The position numbers were made by a program, and so were the translations under genes. From assembly GCF_018777385.1 (NCBI RefSeq), contig NZ_JAFJYB010000001.1:930001-994000 (forward strand): a stretch of DNA of 64,000 bases, given 5' to 3'. This document shows positions 31,366 to 41,067 of the stretch, one piece after another. The notes under the pieces were generated by a model, which saw nothing but the letters and a program-made list of their open reading frames with translations, did no database searches and was not told where the DNA came from. The DNA comes from Candidatus Symbiopectobacterium endolongispinus. Its GTDB lineage: Bacteria > Pseudomonadota > Gammaproteobacteria > Enterobacterales > Enterobacteriaceae. How positions within the stretch are numbered: the stretch's first letter is position 1; each line of letters opens with the position of its first letter.

Positions 31366-31977
31366 TTTGCCTCCAGCAAACGTCGTTGCAGTTCACACTG
31401 AAACAGAAACTCGAGCCCTTCCAGATGACGGCGAGCCTGCGCGACATCCTCTCCCTAGCAGTAAAGTCCATGACCACGCACTAAAAAGCCGTAGCGCAGC
31501 GTCTGGGTATCGGCGTACGCCGCCACGCGTGCTGCCAGTGCGGGAATATCCTGATCGTTGGCAAAAATGGGAATGGAAACGCGGTCAAGGTGGGTATGCT
31601 GCCCTTGCAGAGATTTCTGCATCTCATACCCTTCCAGCACCAATGCATCGCTTTTTTCTACGCGGGAGAGCACGGTCGCGTTCACGGATATGGGTATGCA
31701 ACACGGCCCCTACTGGCGCAAAGCGACGATAGAGCGACGTGTGTAGGCCGGTTTCAGCCGACGGCGTGCGCCCGCTGGGAACATGGTTATCGGCAATATT
31801 CACCAGTAAAAAATCATCCTGATGCAAACTGCCTTTATCCTTGCCGGATTCGGAGATCAGGCAACGGTCTTCATCCAGACGCACCGACATATTGCCGCCG
31901 GTTGCCGGACACCACCCTTTTTGCCCAATCCAATGACAGGCCGCGACTAACGCAGCCAGTTCTGGGTTTTCACTCAT
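31362..31977 (-). pseudogene. mtnB: Methylthioribulose-1-phosphate dehydratase, frameshift and amber
   Basis: MtnB is a zinc class II aldolase-fold dehydratase. The first part (MSENPELAALVAACHWIGQK, ATGGNMSVRLDEDRCLISES) is normal. A frameshift near 31690 disrupts AVLHTHTVNATVLSR, just after the zinc-binding HTH. The second frame continues SDALVLEGYEMQKSLQGQHT to LRYGFLVRGHGLYC and meets TAG at 31455-31457. E. coli-type sequences have Trp there (YCWGEDV), so TGG to TAG. It then continues GEDVAQARRHLEGLEFLFQC to the stop overlapping mtnC. The gene is divergent from mtnE. Confidence 0.9.
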
Positions 31978-32065
31978 CGTTCATCCTGTGCAGGTGTGCT
32001 CTTCACCACAGCGTTTCTCACTGTGGTTAGTACGTTTTGTTATAGGTTAGACGCCAATGGAATTT

Positions 32066-32089
32066 AGCCGTTTAAACGTCCATGCGTCT
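32066..32089. promoter_or_regulatory. Tandem MetJ boxes between mtnB and mtnE
   Basis: Three in-register 8-mers, AGCCGTTT, AAACGTCC and ATGCGTCT, each match the met box AGACGTCT at 6 of 8 positions. A further AGACGCCA at 32049-32056 (6/8) is one base out of register. They lie between the divergent mtnBCD and mtnE starts. Confidence 0.65.
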
Positions 32090-32151
32090 TGATTGCCAAA
32101 TACTAGCATCGTGTTATATTGGCTCGCAATACAGCAGGTTTGCAGGAGTTC

Positions 32152-33315
32152 ATTTCTACCACGAGTGCCGCAATTTTTCCCGAAAGCAAACTGCCCGCAT
32201 TGGGCACCACCATCTTTACCCAAATGAGCGCGCTGGCGCAGCAGCATAAGGCGATCAACTTGTCACAGGTGTTCCCGGATTTCAGCGGACCAGATTACCT
32301 GCAACAGCGTCTGGCCTATCACGTTGCCCAAGGGGCGAACCAGCATGCACAGATGACCGGGGTGGCACCGTTGCGCAGCGCGATCGCCGAAAAAACCGTG
32401 GCACAGTATGGCTAGCCCGATGCCGACAACGAAATCACGGTCACAATCGGGGCTACCGAAGCACTGTTTGCCACCATCGCCGCACTAGTGCGGCCCGGTG
32501 ATGAAGTTATCTGTTTTGATCCCAGCTACGACAGCTATGCGCCAGCTATTGAGCTGGCGGGCGGCGTGGTGAAACGCGTTGCGCTACAGACACCGCTGTT
32601 TAACGTGGACTGGGCAGCGTTTCGCGCGCTGTTAAGCTCTCGTACTCGTCTGGTGATTCTCAACACGCCACACAATCCGTCTGCCACCGTGTGGCATCAG
32701 AGCGATTTCGAGCAGCTGTGGCAGGCGATTGCTGACCACGAGATCTACGTGTTGAGCGATGAAGTCTATGAACACATCTGCTTTGCACCAGAAGGACGCG
32801 CCAGCGTTCTGCGCCACAGCGAACTGCGCCAACGCGCCATCGTGGTCTCTTCCTTCGGCAAGACCTACCACATGACCGGTTGGAAAGTGGGTTATTGCAT
32901 TGCCACTGAGGCCATCAGTGCAGAAATTCGCAAGGTACACCAGTACCTCACGTTCTCCGTCAATACGCCGGCACAATTAGCCATTGCCGATATGCTGCGC
33001 CATGCACCAGAACACTGGCAGGAACTGCCGGAATTCTATAGGGCACGCCGTGATTTTCTGGTCAATTCGCTCTCCGCCAGCCGTTTTTAAGTGCTGCCCT
33101 GTGAAGGAACTTACTTCCTGCTGGCGGATTACAGTGCCATTTCTGATCTTGATGATGTCACCTTCTGCCGTTGGTTGACGGAACACGCCGGCGTGGCGGC
33201 GATCCCGCTCTCGGTTTTCTGCGCCGATCCCTTCCCGCACAAATTGATTCGGCTATGCTTTGCTAAACAGGAATCTACCTTACAAGCGACGGCGGAGCGC
33301 TTATGTCGACTTTAA
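32152..33315 (+). pseudogene. mtnE: Methionine-salvage aminotransferase (YbdL-like), two stops and a lost start
   Basis: This is a PLP-dependent aminotransferase very close to E. coli YbdL, here in the MtnE role of re-aminating the keto acid of methionine with glutamine. The protein matches from SKLPALGTTIFTQMSALAQQ to the end, with the PLP lysine in SSFGKTYHMTGWKVGY, NTPHNPSATVW and SDEVYEHI. Its likely start is ATT at 32152, just after GCAGGAG; an ATG-to-ATT change would explain this, and the only upstream alternative is TTG at 32119. In-frame stops are TAG at 32413-32415 (YG-stop-PDAD, where relatives have YGYQPDAD, so perhaps a 3-base loss) and TAA at 33088-33090 (SRF-stop-VLPCEG, probably Glu). 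The gene overlaps yafV by 13 bases. Confidence 0.9.
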
Positions 33316-34070
33316 CTATCACGCTACTACAACAGCCTCTGTTATGGCTTGATGGGCCAGCCAACCTGAGCCATTTCGATGCCGAGTTGGAAACGGTGCG
33401 CGGCAACGATCTTATCGTGCTGCCAGAAATGTTTACCACCAGATTCGCCATGAATGCCGCGGGAAATGGGCTGTCACAATCGGTGGTGGAAACCTGGCTG
33501 CAGGAGTGGGCCAAAGAGACCAATGCGCTTATCGGCGGCAGCATTGCTGTTTCCACCCCCAAAGGCGCAGTAAATCACTTTGTGCTGGTTTCACCGCTGG
33601 GCGACATTTACCACTATGACAAACGCCACCTATTTCGCATGGCCAATGAGCACCACCATTTTGAAGTCGGACATGAACGCTTGATTATCGAATGGCGTGG
33701 CTGGCGGATATTGCCACAGATTTGCTATGACCTGCGTTTCCCGGTGTGGTCACGCAACTGTCAGGATTACGATCTGGCGCTGTACGTGGCGAACTGGCCA
33801 GCCCCGCGTGCCCACCATTGGCGTACGCTGCTCGCGGCACGGGCGATTGAAAATCAGGCCTATGTGGCTGGATGCAACCGTGTCGGCGCTGATGGCAACG
33901 ATCACAGCTATCAGGGTGACATCCAGATAATCAACCCGCTGGGTGAAATCGTCGCGCGTGCGCCAGAGAACCAGCCTGCGCAAATCAGCGCAGAACTGTC
34001 GCTGGAAGCCCTGCAAAGCTACCGTGAAGCGTTTCCGGCATGGCGGGATGCGGACAGATTTACACTGTAG
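33303..34070 (+). CDS. yafV: Omega-amidase YafV (nitrilase superfamily)
   Basis: A 255-residue carbon-nitrogen hydrolase with a complete catalytic triad: Glu42 in VLPEMF, Lys107 in YDKRHLF and Cys141 in QICYDLRFP. YafV-type omega-amidases hydrolyse 2-oxoglutaramate, the by-product of glutamine-dependent transamination, so linkage to an MtnE-type aminotransferase makes biochemical sense. The start overlaps mtnE by 13 bases, implying coupling. It is intact. Confidence 0.92.
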   Translation: MSTLTITLLQQPLLWLDGPANLSHFDAELETVRGNDLIVLPEMFTTRFAMNAAGNGLSQSVVETWLQEWAKETNALIGGSIAVSTPKGAVNHFVLVSPLGDIYHYDKRHLFRMANEHHHFEVGHERLIIEWRGWRILPQICYDLRFPVWSRNCQDYDLALYVANWPAPRAHHWRTLLAARAIENQAYVAGCNRVGADGNDHSYQGDIQIINPLGEIVARAPENQPAQISAELSLEALQSYREAFPAWRDADRFTL

Positions 34071-34182
34071 TCAGTTAGACGGTACTGGCCGTCATGCTGT
34101 TTAGGTGAAATGCGGCATCACATTTATGCCATGTCCGCGTTAGGTTTCGCGTGCGAAAGCGTCACTGTATCTCTGGCACCAA

Positions 34183-34230
34183 CGTGGCACACGCCCGACA
34201 CGGGGTGTGCCACGTGCCCCTGGCTTTTTG
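34183..34230 (+). terminator. Terminator-like hairpin after yafV
   Basis: CGTGGCACAC (34183-34192) and GTGTGCCACG (34205-34214) form a perfect 10-bp stem with a 12-base loop. A run of five T follows at about 34225. It lies in the 293-bp gap between yafV and the converging hpxK remnant, which otherwise shows no gene. Confidence 0.55.
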
Positions 34231-34363
34231 CGGAATGCCGCCGCTACGCGTTCCCTTCGGAAACGGCAACCGCCGGACGGACCGCGCTCGACGCGGGCAA
34301 ACACCAAAATCACCGCCAAACAAAATTTAACAAAAGTGCCTTGCCGATATAACGGAAAAAACG

Positions 34364-35622
34364 TTATTTTTCACAAAAACTAAGCACCACCGCCAGCCAT
34401 GCGCGGAGCGCCTGCGCCACGTCCGCAGTGGTGATCGACTCATCCGGGTGGTGGCTAATCCCCCCTTTGCAGCGCACAAACAGCATGCCTACCGGCCAGC
34501 GCTCTGCTATCGCAATCGCATCGTGACCTGCACCGCTCGGCAAAGAGGGAGCACGCCCTTGCACATGAGTAACCGCCTCACGCAGCCCCCCTGTAGCCCA
34601 TCATCACACCGCGTTGGGGCGATGCGGTAATACTCTTCAGCCTCAAAGCGACAGCCGCGCGCCTGAGCAACCTGCTCGCCGTGAGACAATAAGTTCACCA
34701 GCAACGCGGTCAGTGCTTTCTCTTCCGGCCCACGCACGTCCAGCGTTAAACGCGCCTCGCCCGGTATCACATTAGCTGCCCCCGGAGCACATTGCAACGT
34801 ACCTATGGTTGCTACCAAACCGGACGCCTGCTCTCGTGTCAGTTGCTCAACCAGAACCATCCACTGTGCCACTGCCGCCAGCGCATCCTGACGTTGCGTC
34901 ATCGGCACCGTACCGGCGTGACCCGCCGTTCCCTGAAAAACACAGTTTAACCGGCGCGCACCGTTGATCGCCGTCACCACGCCCAATGCGGCGTCATCAT
35001 GTTCCAGACAGGGGCCTTGCTCAATGTGCATTTCCAGATAGGCAGCAATACTTTGTGGCGTACGAGCTGCACGCCCAATACCTTCCGGGCATAATCCCGC
35101 CTGCGACAACGCTTGTGATACGCTCACACCTTGCGCATCCTGACAGGATAACCAGCTTTCAGGCCAGGTACCGGTCAACCCTCGGCTGCCCAGCAGTGTA
35201 ATACCAAAACGCGTTCCCTCTTCGTCACCAAATCCCACAATTTCCAACGCCACCGGCAGGCGAATCTGCTGCTGATGCAGAAAGCGCACCACCTCAATGG
35301 ACGCCAAAACGCCCAGCATGCCATCATAACGTCCGGCATTACGTACCGTATCAAGGTGCGAACCTAACAATACCGCCGGCGCATCGGGCAGATTGCCTTC
35401 ATAGCGACCGCAGATATTGCCGACCGCATCCTGCCACACCAGCATTCCCGCTTCCCGCATCCATTCACCCACGCAGGTATTGGCGCGCAAATGCTGCGGC
35501 GACAGATAAACCCGCGTCAGTTGATCGGTATCTTCACTGATTTCTGCTAAGGTATCGCAGCGCCACATGACCAGCTCGGCGGCCGATTGCGCCGTAAAGC
35601 GCGATAACCACGGCGAACTCAT
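34364..35622 (-). pseudogene. hpxK: Allantoate/N-carbamoyl amino acid amidohydrolase (HpxK-like), frameshifted
   Basis: An M20/M28-type amidase of the allantoate amidohydrolase and hydantoinase/carbamoylase family. The metal-binding motifs are present: LLGSHLDTVRNAGRYDGMLG, VGFGDEEGTRFG and YLEMHIEQGPCLE, with the dimerisation-domain GTAGHAGTVPMTQRQDALAA. After EEYYRIAPTRCDDGLQG a one-base shift near 34600 changes frame. The second frame gives QGRAPSLPSGAGHDAIAIAE, VGMLFVRCKGGISHHPDESI and the end LAVVLSFCEK, completing the family fold. Total about 418 residues. Its start overlaps the hpxJ end (ATGA). In Klebsiella hpx clusters the equivalent pair degrades allantoate. The symbol is by context. 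Confidence 0.78.
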
Positions 35623-36869
35623 TGCGCAACTCCAGCGCCGGCGTCATAACGGTTCCATGCCGCTTGCAATGCCGCGCCCTGCACCGTGCGGAAACCGTGG
35701 CGGTTGAGTACCGCCTCCAGCGCACTCAGGGTTTGCATCACACAATCTTTGCGGGCGTTATACCCCATGGTACCGATACGCCAGATTTTCCCCTGTAGCG
35801 GACCAAATGAGGTGCCGATTTCAATGGCAAAATCATTCAGCAAGCACTGGCGAATTTGCTCCCCCTGTATGCCCTCAGGGATAACCACACCGGTCACGTT
35901 ATTCATTTTGTGTTGCTTGTCACCGTAAATGCGCAAACCCATGCCTTCCAGACCGGCGACCAGCGCCTCACCGTGCAGTGCATGGCGCGCGATGCCCTTA
36001 CCCAATCCCTCTTCGAGCATCACTCGGGCACATTCCCGTGCGGCGAACAGCATGCTGGTGGCTTCAGTATGGTGGTTCAGGCGCTCGGGCCCCCAATAGT
36101 CCATCACCATGCCGAGATCGAAATAGTTGGAGTAGATCATCTCCTCTTCACCGTCGCGATGTTCCGCCGTGCGAATCCCCTGCTCCACGCAGCGACGACG
36201 GCGTATGACCGCTTCCATCTTCGGGCTGAGGGTAATCGGCGCGCTGCCTGAAGGGCCACCCAGACACTTCTGCAAACCGGCAGAAACGGCATCCAATCCC
36301 CAGGCGTCCGTCTCCAGCGCGTTACCACCGAAAGACGCCGTTGCATCGGTATAAAACAGCACATCATGACGACGGCAGATATCCCCGAGTTCAGCCAGCG
36401 GCTGCAACATAGTGGTGGAGGTATCGCCTTGCACCGTCAGCAATGCACGCGGACGCAACCGTTGGATGGCATATTCAATCTGATCCGCGGTAAAGACCTC
36501 CCCCCAGGGCACTTCGATGGTGTGAACATCGGCGCGACAGCGGCGCGCAATTTCACATAACAGATGCCCGAAACGCCCGAACACCGGTACCAAAACCCGA
36601 TCGCCGGGGCGGATCGCCGAGAGCAAAATGGCTTCAATACCCGCGCGCGATGTGCCATCCACCAGCATGGTCCAGCGGTTTTCTGTGCGGAACAGTTGAC
36701 GGTAAGGTTCCATGGTCTGGTTCATGTATTCCGTCATGGCCGGATTGTATTGACCAATCAGCTGACATGCCATGGCACGCAGTACACGGGGATCCGCATT
36801 GATCGGACCGGGTCCAGTCAGTAAACGGTGAGGCGGATTGATCTGTGCGTATAATTCGTTATTCATCAT
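35619..36869 (-). CDS. hpxJ: Ureidoglycine-glyoxylate aminotransferase-like protein (HpxJ)
   Basis: A fold-type I PLP aminotransferase of the alanine-glyoxylate/PucG type, about 416 residues from MMNNELYAQINPPHRLLTGP. It has the substrate loop LTGPGPINADPRVLRAM, VDGTSRAGIEAILLS, the PLP aspartate in DATASFGGNALETDAWG and the Schiff-base lysine in AGLQKCLGGPSGSAPI. Klebsiella HpxJ and Bacillus PucG use glyoxylate to accept the amino group of ureidoglycine in purine breakdown. The start is one of two adjacent ATGs (36869 or 36866). The frame is intact. It precedes hpxK with a 4-base overlap and follows the ABC transporter genes by about 46 bases. Confidence 0.82.
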   Translation of the reverse strand: MMNNELYAQINPPHRLLTGPGPINADPRVLRAMACQLIGQYNPAMTEYMNQTMEPYRQLFRTENRWTMLVDGTSRAGIEAILLSAIRPGDRVLVPVFGRFGHLLCEIARRCRADVHTIEVPWGEVFTADQIEYAIQRLRPRALLTVQGDTSTTMLQPLAELGDICRRHDVLFYTDATASFGGNALETDAWGLDAVSAGLQKCLGGPSGSAPITLSPKMEAVIRRRRCVEQGIRTAEHRDGEEEMIYSNYFDLGMVMDYWGPERLNHHTEATSMLFAARECARVMLEEGLGKGIARHALHGEALVAGLEGMGLRIYGDKQHKMNNVTGVVIPEGIQGEQIRQCLLNDFAIEIGTSFGPLQGKIWRIGTMGYNARKDCVMQTLSALEAVLNRHGFRTVQGAALQAAWNRYDAGAGVAQ

Positions 36870-36915
36870 GCACAACTCCAAAAAAAGCAGGAACGTTCGC
36901 TGCAAGCAACGGGGC

Positions 36916-37658
36916 TCAGGCCTCCGTCAAACCGCGCACCGACGCAATAAACTGTTTGAGCTCGGGGGTCTGCGGGTTAGCGAACAGCGCGCGGCTGTCC
37001 CCTTGTTCCCACACGGTTCCTTCATGCATAAACACCACCCGATCGCCCACTTCCCGGGCAAAATTCATTTCATGTGTGACCAAAATCAGCGTCATGCCTT
37101 CTGCCGCCAGTTGTTCCAGCACTTTCAGCACTTCCCCCACCAGTTCAGGATCGAGCGCAGAGGTAATTTCATCACACAACAGCACTTTGGGGTTCATCGC
37201 CAGCGCACGGCAATCGCCACGCGCTGCTGCTGGCCGCCAGACAGGTTGGCAGGTGAGTAGTGCAGACGTTCACTCAACCCGACTTTCGCCAGCATCTGCT
37301 CCCCCAACGCGCGGCACTCTGCTTCGCTTTTTTTCAGTACCAAACGGGGGGCGAGCATCACGTTTTCCAGCGCACTCATATGCGGGAACAGGTTAAAGTT
37401 CTGAAACACCATGCCAACTGAACGACTGATTTCACGCGCTTGTGAATCGCGATTGGTCACGGTTACGCCGCCGAGCTTGATGCTCCCTTACTGATAGCCT
37501 TCCAGGCCTTTAATGCAGCGCAACAGCGTGCTTTTTCCAGAGCCGCTGCGCCCTATGATGGAAACGACTTCGCCCATATCGATATCCAGATCGACGCCTT
37601 TCAGTACGTGGTTCTGGCCGTAGTATTTCTGCACCTGATTAATGGTGATGAGCGGCAT
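36916..37658 (-). pseudogene. Polar amino acid type ABC transporter ATPase, ochre and frameshift
   Basis: Begins [20 protein letters not shown] with Walker [20 protein letters not shown] at 37488-37490 follows GLEGYQ, where GlnQ-type ATPases have Glu (E-G-x-I), implying GAA to TAA. The frame continues through the Q-loop (GMVFQNFNLFPHMSALENVM) and signature LSGGQQQRVAIA. One missing C near 37198 then shifts it. The next frame has Walker B (MNPKVLLCDEITSALDPELV) and the switch histidine (MTLILVTHEMNFAREV), ending VRGLTEA. Identity as the energy subunit of a PAAT importer is firm. The substrate is unknown but probably a ureide or amino acid, given the hpx neighbours. Confidence 0.88.
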
Positions 37659-38296
37659 TGAATTTCTTCTCCAGATAGCGGCTGTAGTAGGACAGCGGAT
37701 AACACATCAGGAAGTAGCCCAGTGCGACCAGGCCAAAGACCTTGAAAGGTTTATAGGTGACATTGTTCAACATGGTGCCGGCCTTGGTCAGTTCGATAAA
37801 ACCGATGATCGATGCCAACGCAGTCCCTTTAATCACCTGCACCGAAAACCCCACTGTGGGCGCGATAGCGATGCGCATGGCCTGCGGCGCGACCACCCGA
37901 CATAGCGTTTGACCAAAACTCAGCCCGAGACAGCGTGACGCTTCCCACTGCCCTTTTGGCAATGCCACGATGCTGCCGTGCCAGATATCCACCAGAAATG
38001 CACTGGTAAACAGCGTCAGTGCCAGTGCCGCGGCGGTCCATGGACTGACATCAATGCCAAACAACCCAAGGCCGAAAAAGGCCAGAAACAGTTGCATCAG
38101 CAGCGGCGTTCCCTGAAACACACCGGCATAGAGATACGTAAAACGCACCGCCCAGCGGCGCTGGCTTAGCCGTACCAATAGCAACGGTAATGTCACCAGC
38201 GCGCCACCGAAAAAAAGCCGTCAGCGAGAGCAGCAGTGTCCAACGCGCCGCCAGCAGCAGGTTGCGCACGATATCCCAATCGGTAAAGTTCATCAT
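37639..38296 (-). pseudogene. ABC transporter permease (HisM/GlnP type), frameshifted in a T run
   Basis: Starts [20 protein letters not shown] and meets a frameshift in a seven-T run (six would give LTAFFGGALVTLPLLLVRLS). The second frame then covers the periplasmic loop and the permease-ATPase coupling motif (DIWHGSIVALPKGQWEASRC, LGLSFGQTLCRVVAPQAMRI), with membrane segments to [12 protein letters not shown]. Its start overlaps the preceding permease by four bases and its end overlaps the ATPase start by 20 bases. One lesion. Confidence 0.85.
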
Positions 38297-38812
38297 CCGT
38301 GCGTTCTCCCGAGTAAACGGCGGCCCGCCATCATCAGCAATTGCCGCATTAACAACGGCAGCGCCGGATAAATACGCTGCATGGCTGGAGGCAAGATAAC
38401 GCGCACAAAGGTTTGCATGCGTGTCAGCCCCAGCACGCGCGCGGCTTCCCATTGCCCTTTCGGCGTTACCTGAATGCCCGCGCGGATAATTTCCGTGCTG
38501 TAGGCCCCCCAGGTTAATTAACATCGCCAGCAGCGCGGCTTCACCCGCCGTCAGTTTCCAGCCGAGCGTTGGCAGGCCAAAAACGATGAAAAACAACTGC
38601 ACAACAAACGGTGTATTGCGGATCAGCTCAACGTATAGCCCCCACAGGCGGCTTGGCAGTGAAGGGCGGCCACTGCGTAATGCCGCGCCACAGATGCCGA
38701 TGGCAATACCGCCAAAGGTCGCCATGGCCGTCAACTGGACCGTCACCCATAGCCCCGCGAGCAGTTCGGGCCAGTAAGGCCACAGCGCGGCAAAATTCAG
38801 TTGATAGGTCAT
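38293..38812 (-). pseudogene. ABC transporter permease (second PAAT permease), frameshifted in a G run
   Basis: Starts MTYQLNFAALWPYWPELLAG with membrane segments LTAMATFGGIAIGICGAAL and FVVQLFFIVFGLPTLGWKL. At LLAMLINLG a run of six G breaks the frame; five would give [13 protein letters not shown]. The next frame contains the coupling motif [20 protein letters not shown] and ends [10 protein letters not shown] at TGA 38293-38295, overlapping the next permease. About 170 residues, shorter than typical 220-residue permeases, so part of the N-terminal region may also be missing. Confidence 0.82.
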
Positions 38813-38836
38813 GGCATCTCTCCCTTAGGCACCCGG

Positions 38837-39631
38837 TTATTCAGACAGCAGGCTGGCGGGCAATGGCGCTTTCAGCCACTTTTCAGAGAGCGAATTCAGG
38901 GTGTTATCCGCCAACACCTGGGCAATCAGCGCATCGACTTTGACTTGCAGCGTTGCTTCCCCTTTCTTGATGCCGATATAACACGGTGAGTCTTTCAGCA
39001 TAAATTTGGCAACCGGAGCCTTGGCGGGGTTTTGTGCCGCAATGGCGGCCACCACCAGGTTACCAGTAGAGATATACTCCACCTGTCCGGACAGGTAAGC
39101 CGACAGCGTGGTGTTGTTATCTTCATAGCGTTTTATCTGCGCCGCTTTCGGTGCGATTTCACTCAGTACCATGTCCTCTACGACACCACGCGTTACGCCG
39201 ACGCTTTTGTCTGCCAGTTGCTGCGCATCGCTCACTGTACCGGCCTGTGGACCAAACACGCCGAGAAAGAACGGCGCATAGGCACGGCTGAAATCGATCA
39301 CTTTTTCACGTTCAGCGTTTTTACCCAAGCTGGAGATCACCAGATCCACTTTATTGGTTTGTAGATAAGGCACACGGTTGGCGCTGGTCACCGGTACCAG
39401 TTGCAACTTTAGTTTCATCTCTTGCGCCAGATAGCGAGCGACGTCGATGTCATACCCTTGTGGTTGCAGGTCAGTACCGACTGAACCAAACGGCGGGAAG
39501 TCTTGCGGTACTGCAACGCGTAACACGCCACGCTGTTCAATATCCTGAAGCTGATCGGCGACAGCGTTGCCCGCTTGTGTCACTAACAGCAATGCGCCAG
39601 CCAGTGCGATAAGGTGTTTTTTGATGCCCAT
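38837..39631 (-). CDS. Periplasmic amino-acid-type solute-binding protein (family 3)
   Basis: A 264-residue protein with a signal peptide (MGIKKHLIALAGALLLVTQA, cleavage near AVA-DQ). The family 3 signature follows: GVLRVAVPQDFPPFGSVGTD, GYDIDVARYLAQEM, VDLVISSLGKNAEREKVIDF and ARAY-like SRAYAPFFLGVFGP. It is the first gene of the transporter operon, and the only intact one. A ligand cannot be named; location next to ureide enzymes suggests allantoin, allantoate, oxalurate or an amino acid. A 220-bp gap separates it from the RpiR gene. Confidence 0.88.
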   Translation of the reverse strand: MGIKKHLIALAGALLLVTQAGNAVADQLQDIEQRGVLRVAVPQDFPPFGSVGTDLQPQGYDIDVARYLAQEMKLKLQLVPVTSANRVPYLQTNKVDLVISSLGKNAEREKVIDFSRAYAPFFLGVFGPQAGTVSDAQQLADKSVGVTRGVVEDMVLSEIAPKAAQIKRYEDNNTTLSAYLSGQVEYISTGNLVVAAIAAQNPAKAPVAKFMLKDSPCYIGIKKGEATLQVKVDALIAQVLADNTLNSLSEKWLKAPLPASLLSE

Positions 39632-39811
39632 TGCGTATCTCCTGGTTGAGAGTCAGATGAAACCAAAAGTTCTTAATAAGCGATAAGTGAAACTATCGTT
39701 TCATTCACTAAGCAAAGGGTATGCCAGTCTTAAAAAGTGTGATAATCAGGCGTAGCAAGGGGGTAATTGAGTGAACCGAGATTGAAGCGCGCAAAAATGC
39801 AGCACAACAAA

Positions 39812-39846
39812 GGCACCAAAAAAGTGCATAAGCACTCTTTTGGCGC
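39812..39846. terminator. Imperfect hairpin downstream of the RpiR-type gene
   Basis: GGCACCAAAAAAGTGC and GCACTCTTTTGGCGC pair around ATAA with few mismatches, just after the regulator's stop in its own direction. The A/T-rich arms could act as an intrinsic terminator on the minus strand. Confidence 0.4.
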
Positions 39847-39850
39847 TCGA

Positions 39851-40690
39851 TTAGCGCTGCTCTAATTCATCCAGGTGGGTATAAAGATCGGCTATCTGAT
39901 GAATACGTTGACGGCCCTGTTGCAGCATTTCATGCAGTAACGCATTGCTGAGCAAGCCTGCCAGACTCATAGCCGCGCTGTAGCTATCAAAGGCGGAAAC
40001 GCTGTCCAATGACAGACATAATGACCACGTGGCAAACGGAAATAAGCCGTTGGCCTGCGGTTCACAGATCAGTACAACGGGCACCTGACGAGTCTGCAAC
40101 TGTGCCAGTAACGGCTGGATAACGCGCGGGCGGCGGCGAAACGCCACGATCACCGCGACATCCTGTGGTCCTAGGTCAGCAATCTCCTCTGACAGTGTCT
40201 GCCCCGGTTGGGCCAGCAGCGCCACCTGCGCACGCACCCGCATCAATTGCTGGCGCAGATGAAGCGACACCGGATAGCTATTGCGCAGACCGATGATCGC
40301 GACCTGTCGGGCCTGCAGCAACGCATCGATAATGGCGTCAAACTGCGCTGGGTCGATACGGTTGATCCACTGCGCCAGATTCGCTATTTCCTGTTTATAG
40401 TGGCGTGCCAGCAGCGTATTGCCCTGAACTGCATCACGGCTCTCGGCCAGCGGCATCCCGCTTTGGCGCAGAGTTCTTAGCTCTTCACGCACATCACGGT
40501 AGCTGGCATACCCCAACCGTTTGAATAAGCGACTGACTGTCGCTTTCGACACGCCGCTCAGCCGCGCCAGTTCGGCGCTGTTATAGCCAATCACGTCGTC
40601 GAAATGGGTAAAGATAAAATCGGCAATGCGCTGTTCCTGCCCAGAGAGAGTGCTGTAGCGACTGCGTAGCCGCTCATCAATTTGTGTCAT
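39851..40690 (-). CDS. RpiR/MurR-family regulator of the hpx cluster
   Basis: A 279-residue regulator with an N-terminal RpiR helix-turn-helix (MTQIDERLRSRYSTLSGQEQ, then YNSAELARLSGVSKATVSRL, FKRLGYASYRDVREEL) and a C-terminal SIS sugar-phosphate-type domain (VAIIGLRNSYPVSLHLRQQL, DVAVIVAFRRRPRVIQPLLA). It lies between the transporter operon and the divergent hpxX-hpxY genes, so it probably represses or activates both. Such regulators are found in hpx clusters of Klebsiella. Ligand unknown. It is intact. Confidence 0.85.
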   Translation of the reverse strand: MTQIDERLRSRYSTLSGQEQRIADFIFTHFDDVIGYNSAELARLSGVSKATVSRLFKRLGYASYRDVREELRTLRQSGMPLAESRDAVQGNTLLARHYKQEIANLAQWINRIDPAQFDAIIDALLQARQVAIIGLRNSYPVSLHLRQQLMRVRAQVALLAQPGQTLSEEIADLGPQDVAVIVAFRRRPRVIQPLLAQLQTRQVPVVLICEPQANGLFPFATWSLCLSLDSVSAFDSYSAAMSLAGLLSNALLHEMLQQGRQRIHQIADLYTHLDELEQR

Positions 40691-40870
40691 GGTGATTCCA
40701 TTATCTCTGTGTCACTGCAACTTTCGTTGCAATCACACTAACACAAGCACATCAACGACATACAATAGGAAAAAACGTCTGCCCTCTCGGTGTCGCAACC
40801 ATTCTGGAACAACTCTTGCAACACACGTTTCACGCTAACACTTCTGCATCGTGAAACAACAGGAGAACCG

Positions 40871-41044
40871 ATGACCTCTCATGCCCCTGAAACCCTAAGC
40901 GCTTATCTGCAACAGATGGAAACCCTACTGAATCTGCCACTCACCCCAGAGCGCCATGACGCGGTGCTGCTCCAGTTACAGCGCATCGCAGAGATGGCAC
41001 AGCCGCTGATGGAATATCCGCTGGAGATGCTGGAGATGCAGTAA
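40871..41044 (+). CDS. hpxX: HpxX, AtzG-like small protein (DUF4089)
   Basis: A 57-residue protein, MTSHAPETLSAYLQQMETLL then TPERHDAVLLQLQRIAEMAQ, of the DUF4089/AtzG type. AtzG-like proteins form a small helical subunit of AtzE-type amidohydrolases, and the next gene is exactly that. The start has AGGAGAACCG just upstream. It is intact. The 180 bp between it and the divergent RpiR gene contain both promoters. Confidence 0.8.
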   Translation: MTSHAPETLSAYLQQMETLLNLPLTPERHDAVLLQLQRIAEMAQPLMEYPLEMLEMQ

Positions 41045-41067
41045 GAGATCGCTGGAGTTTATCAATT

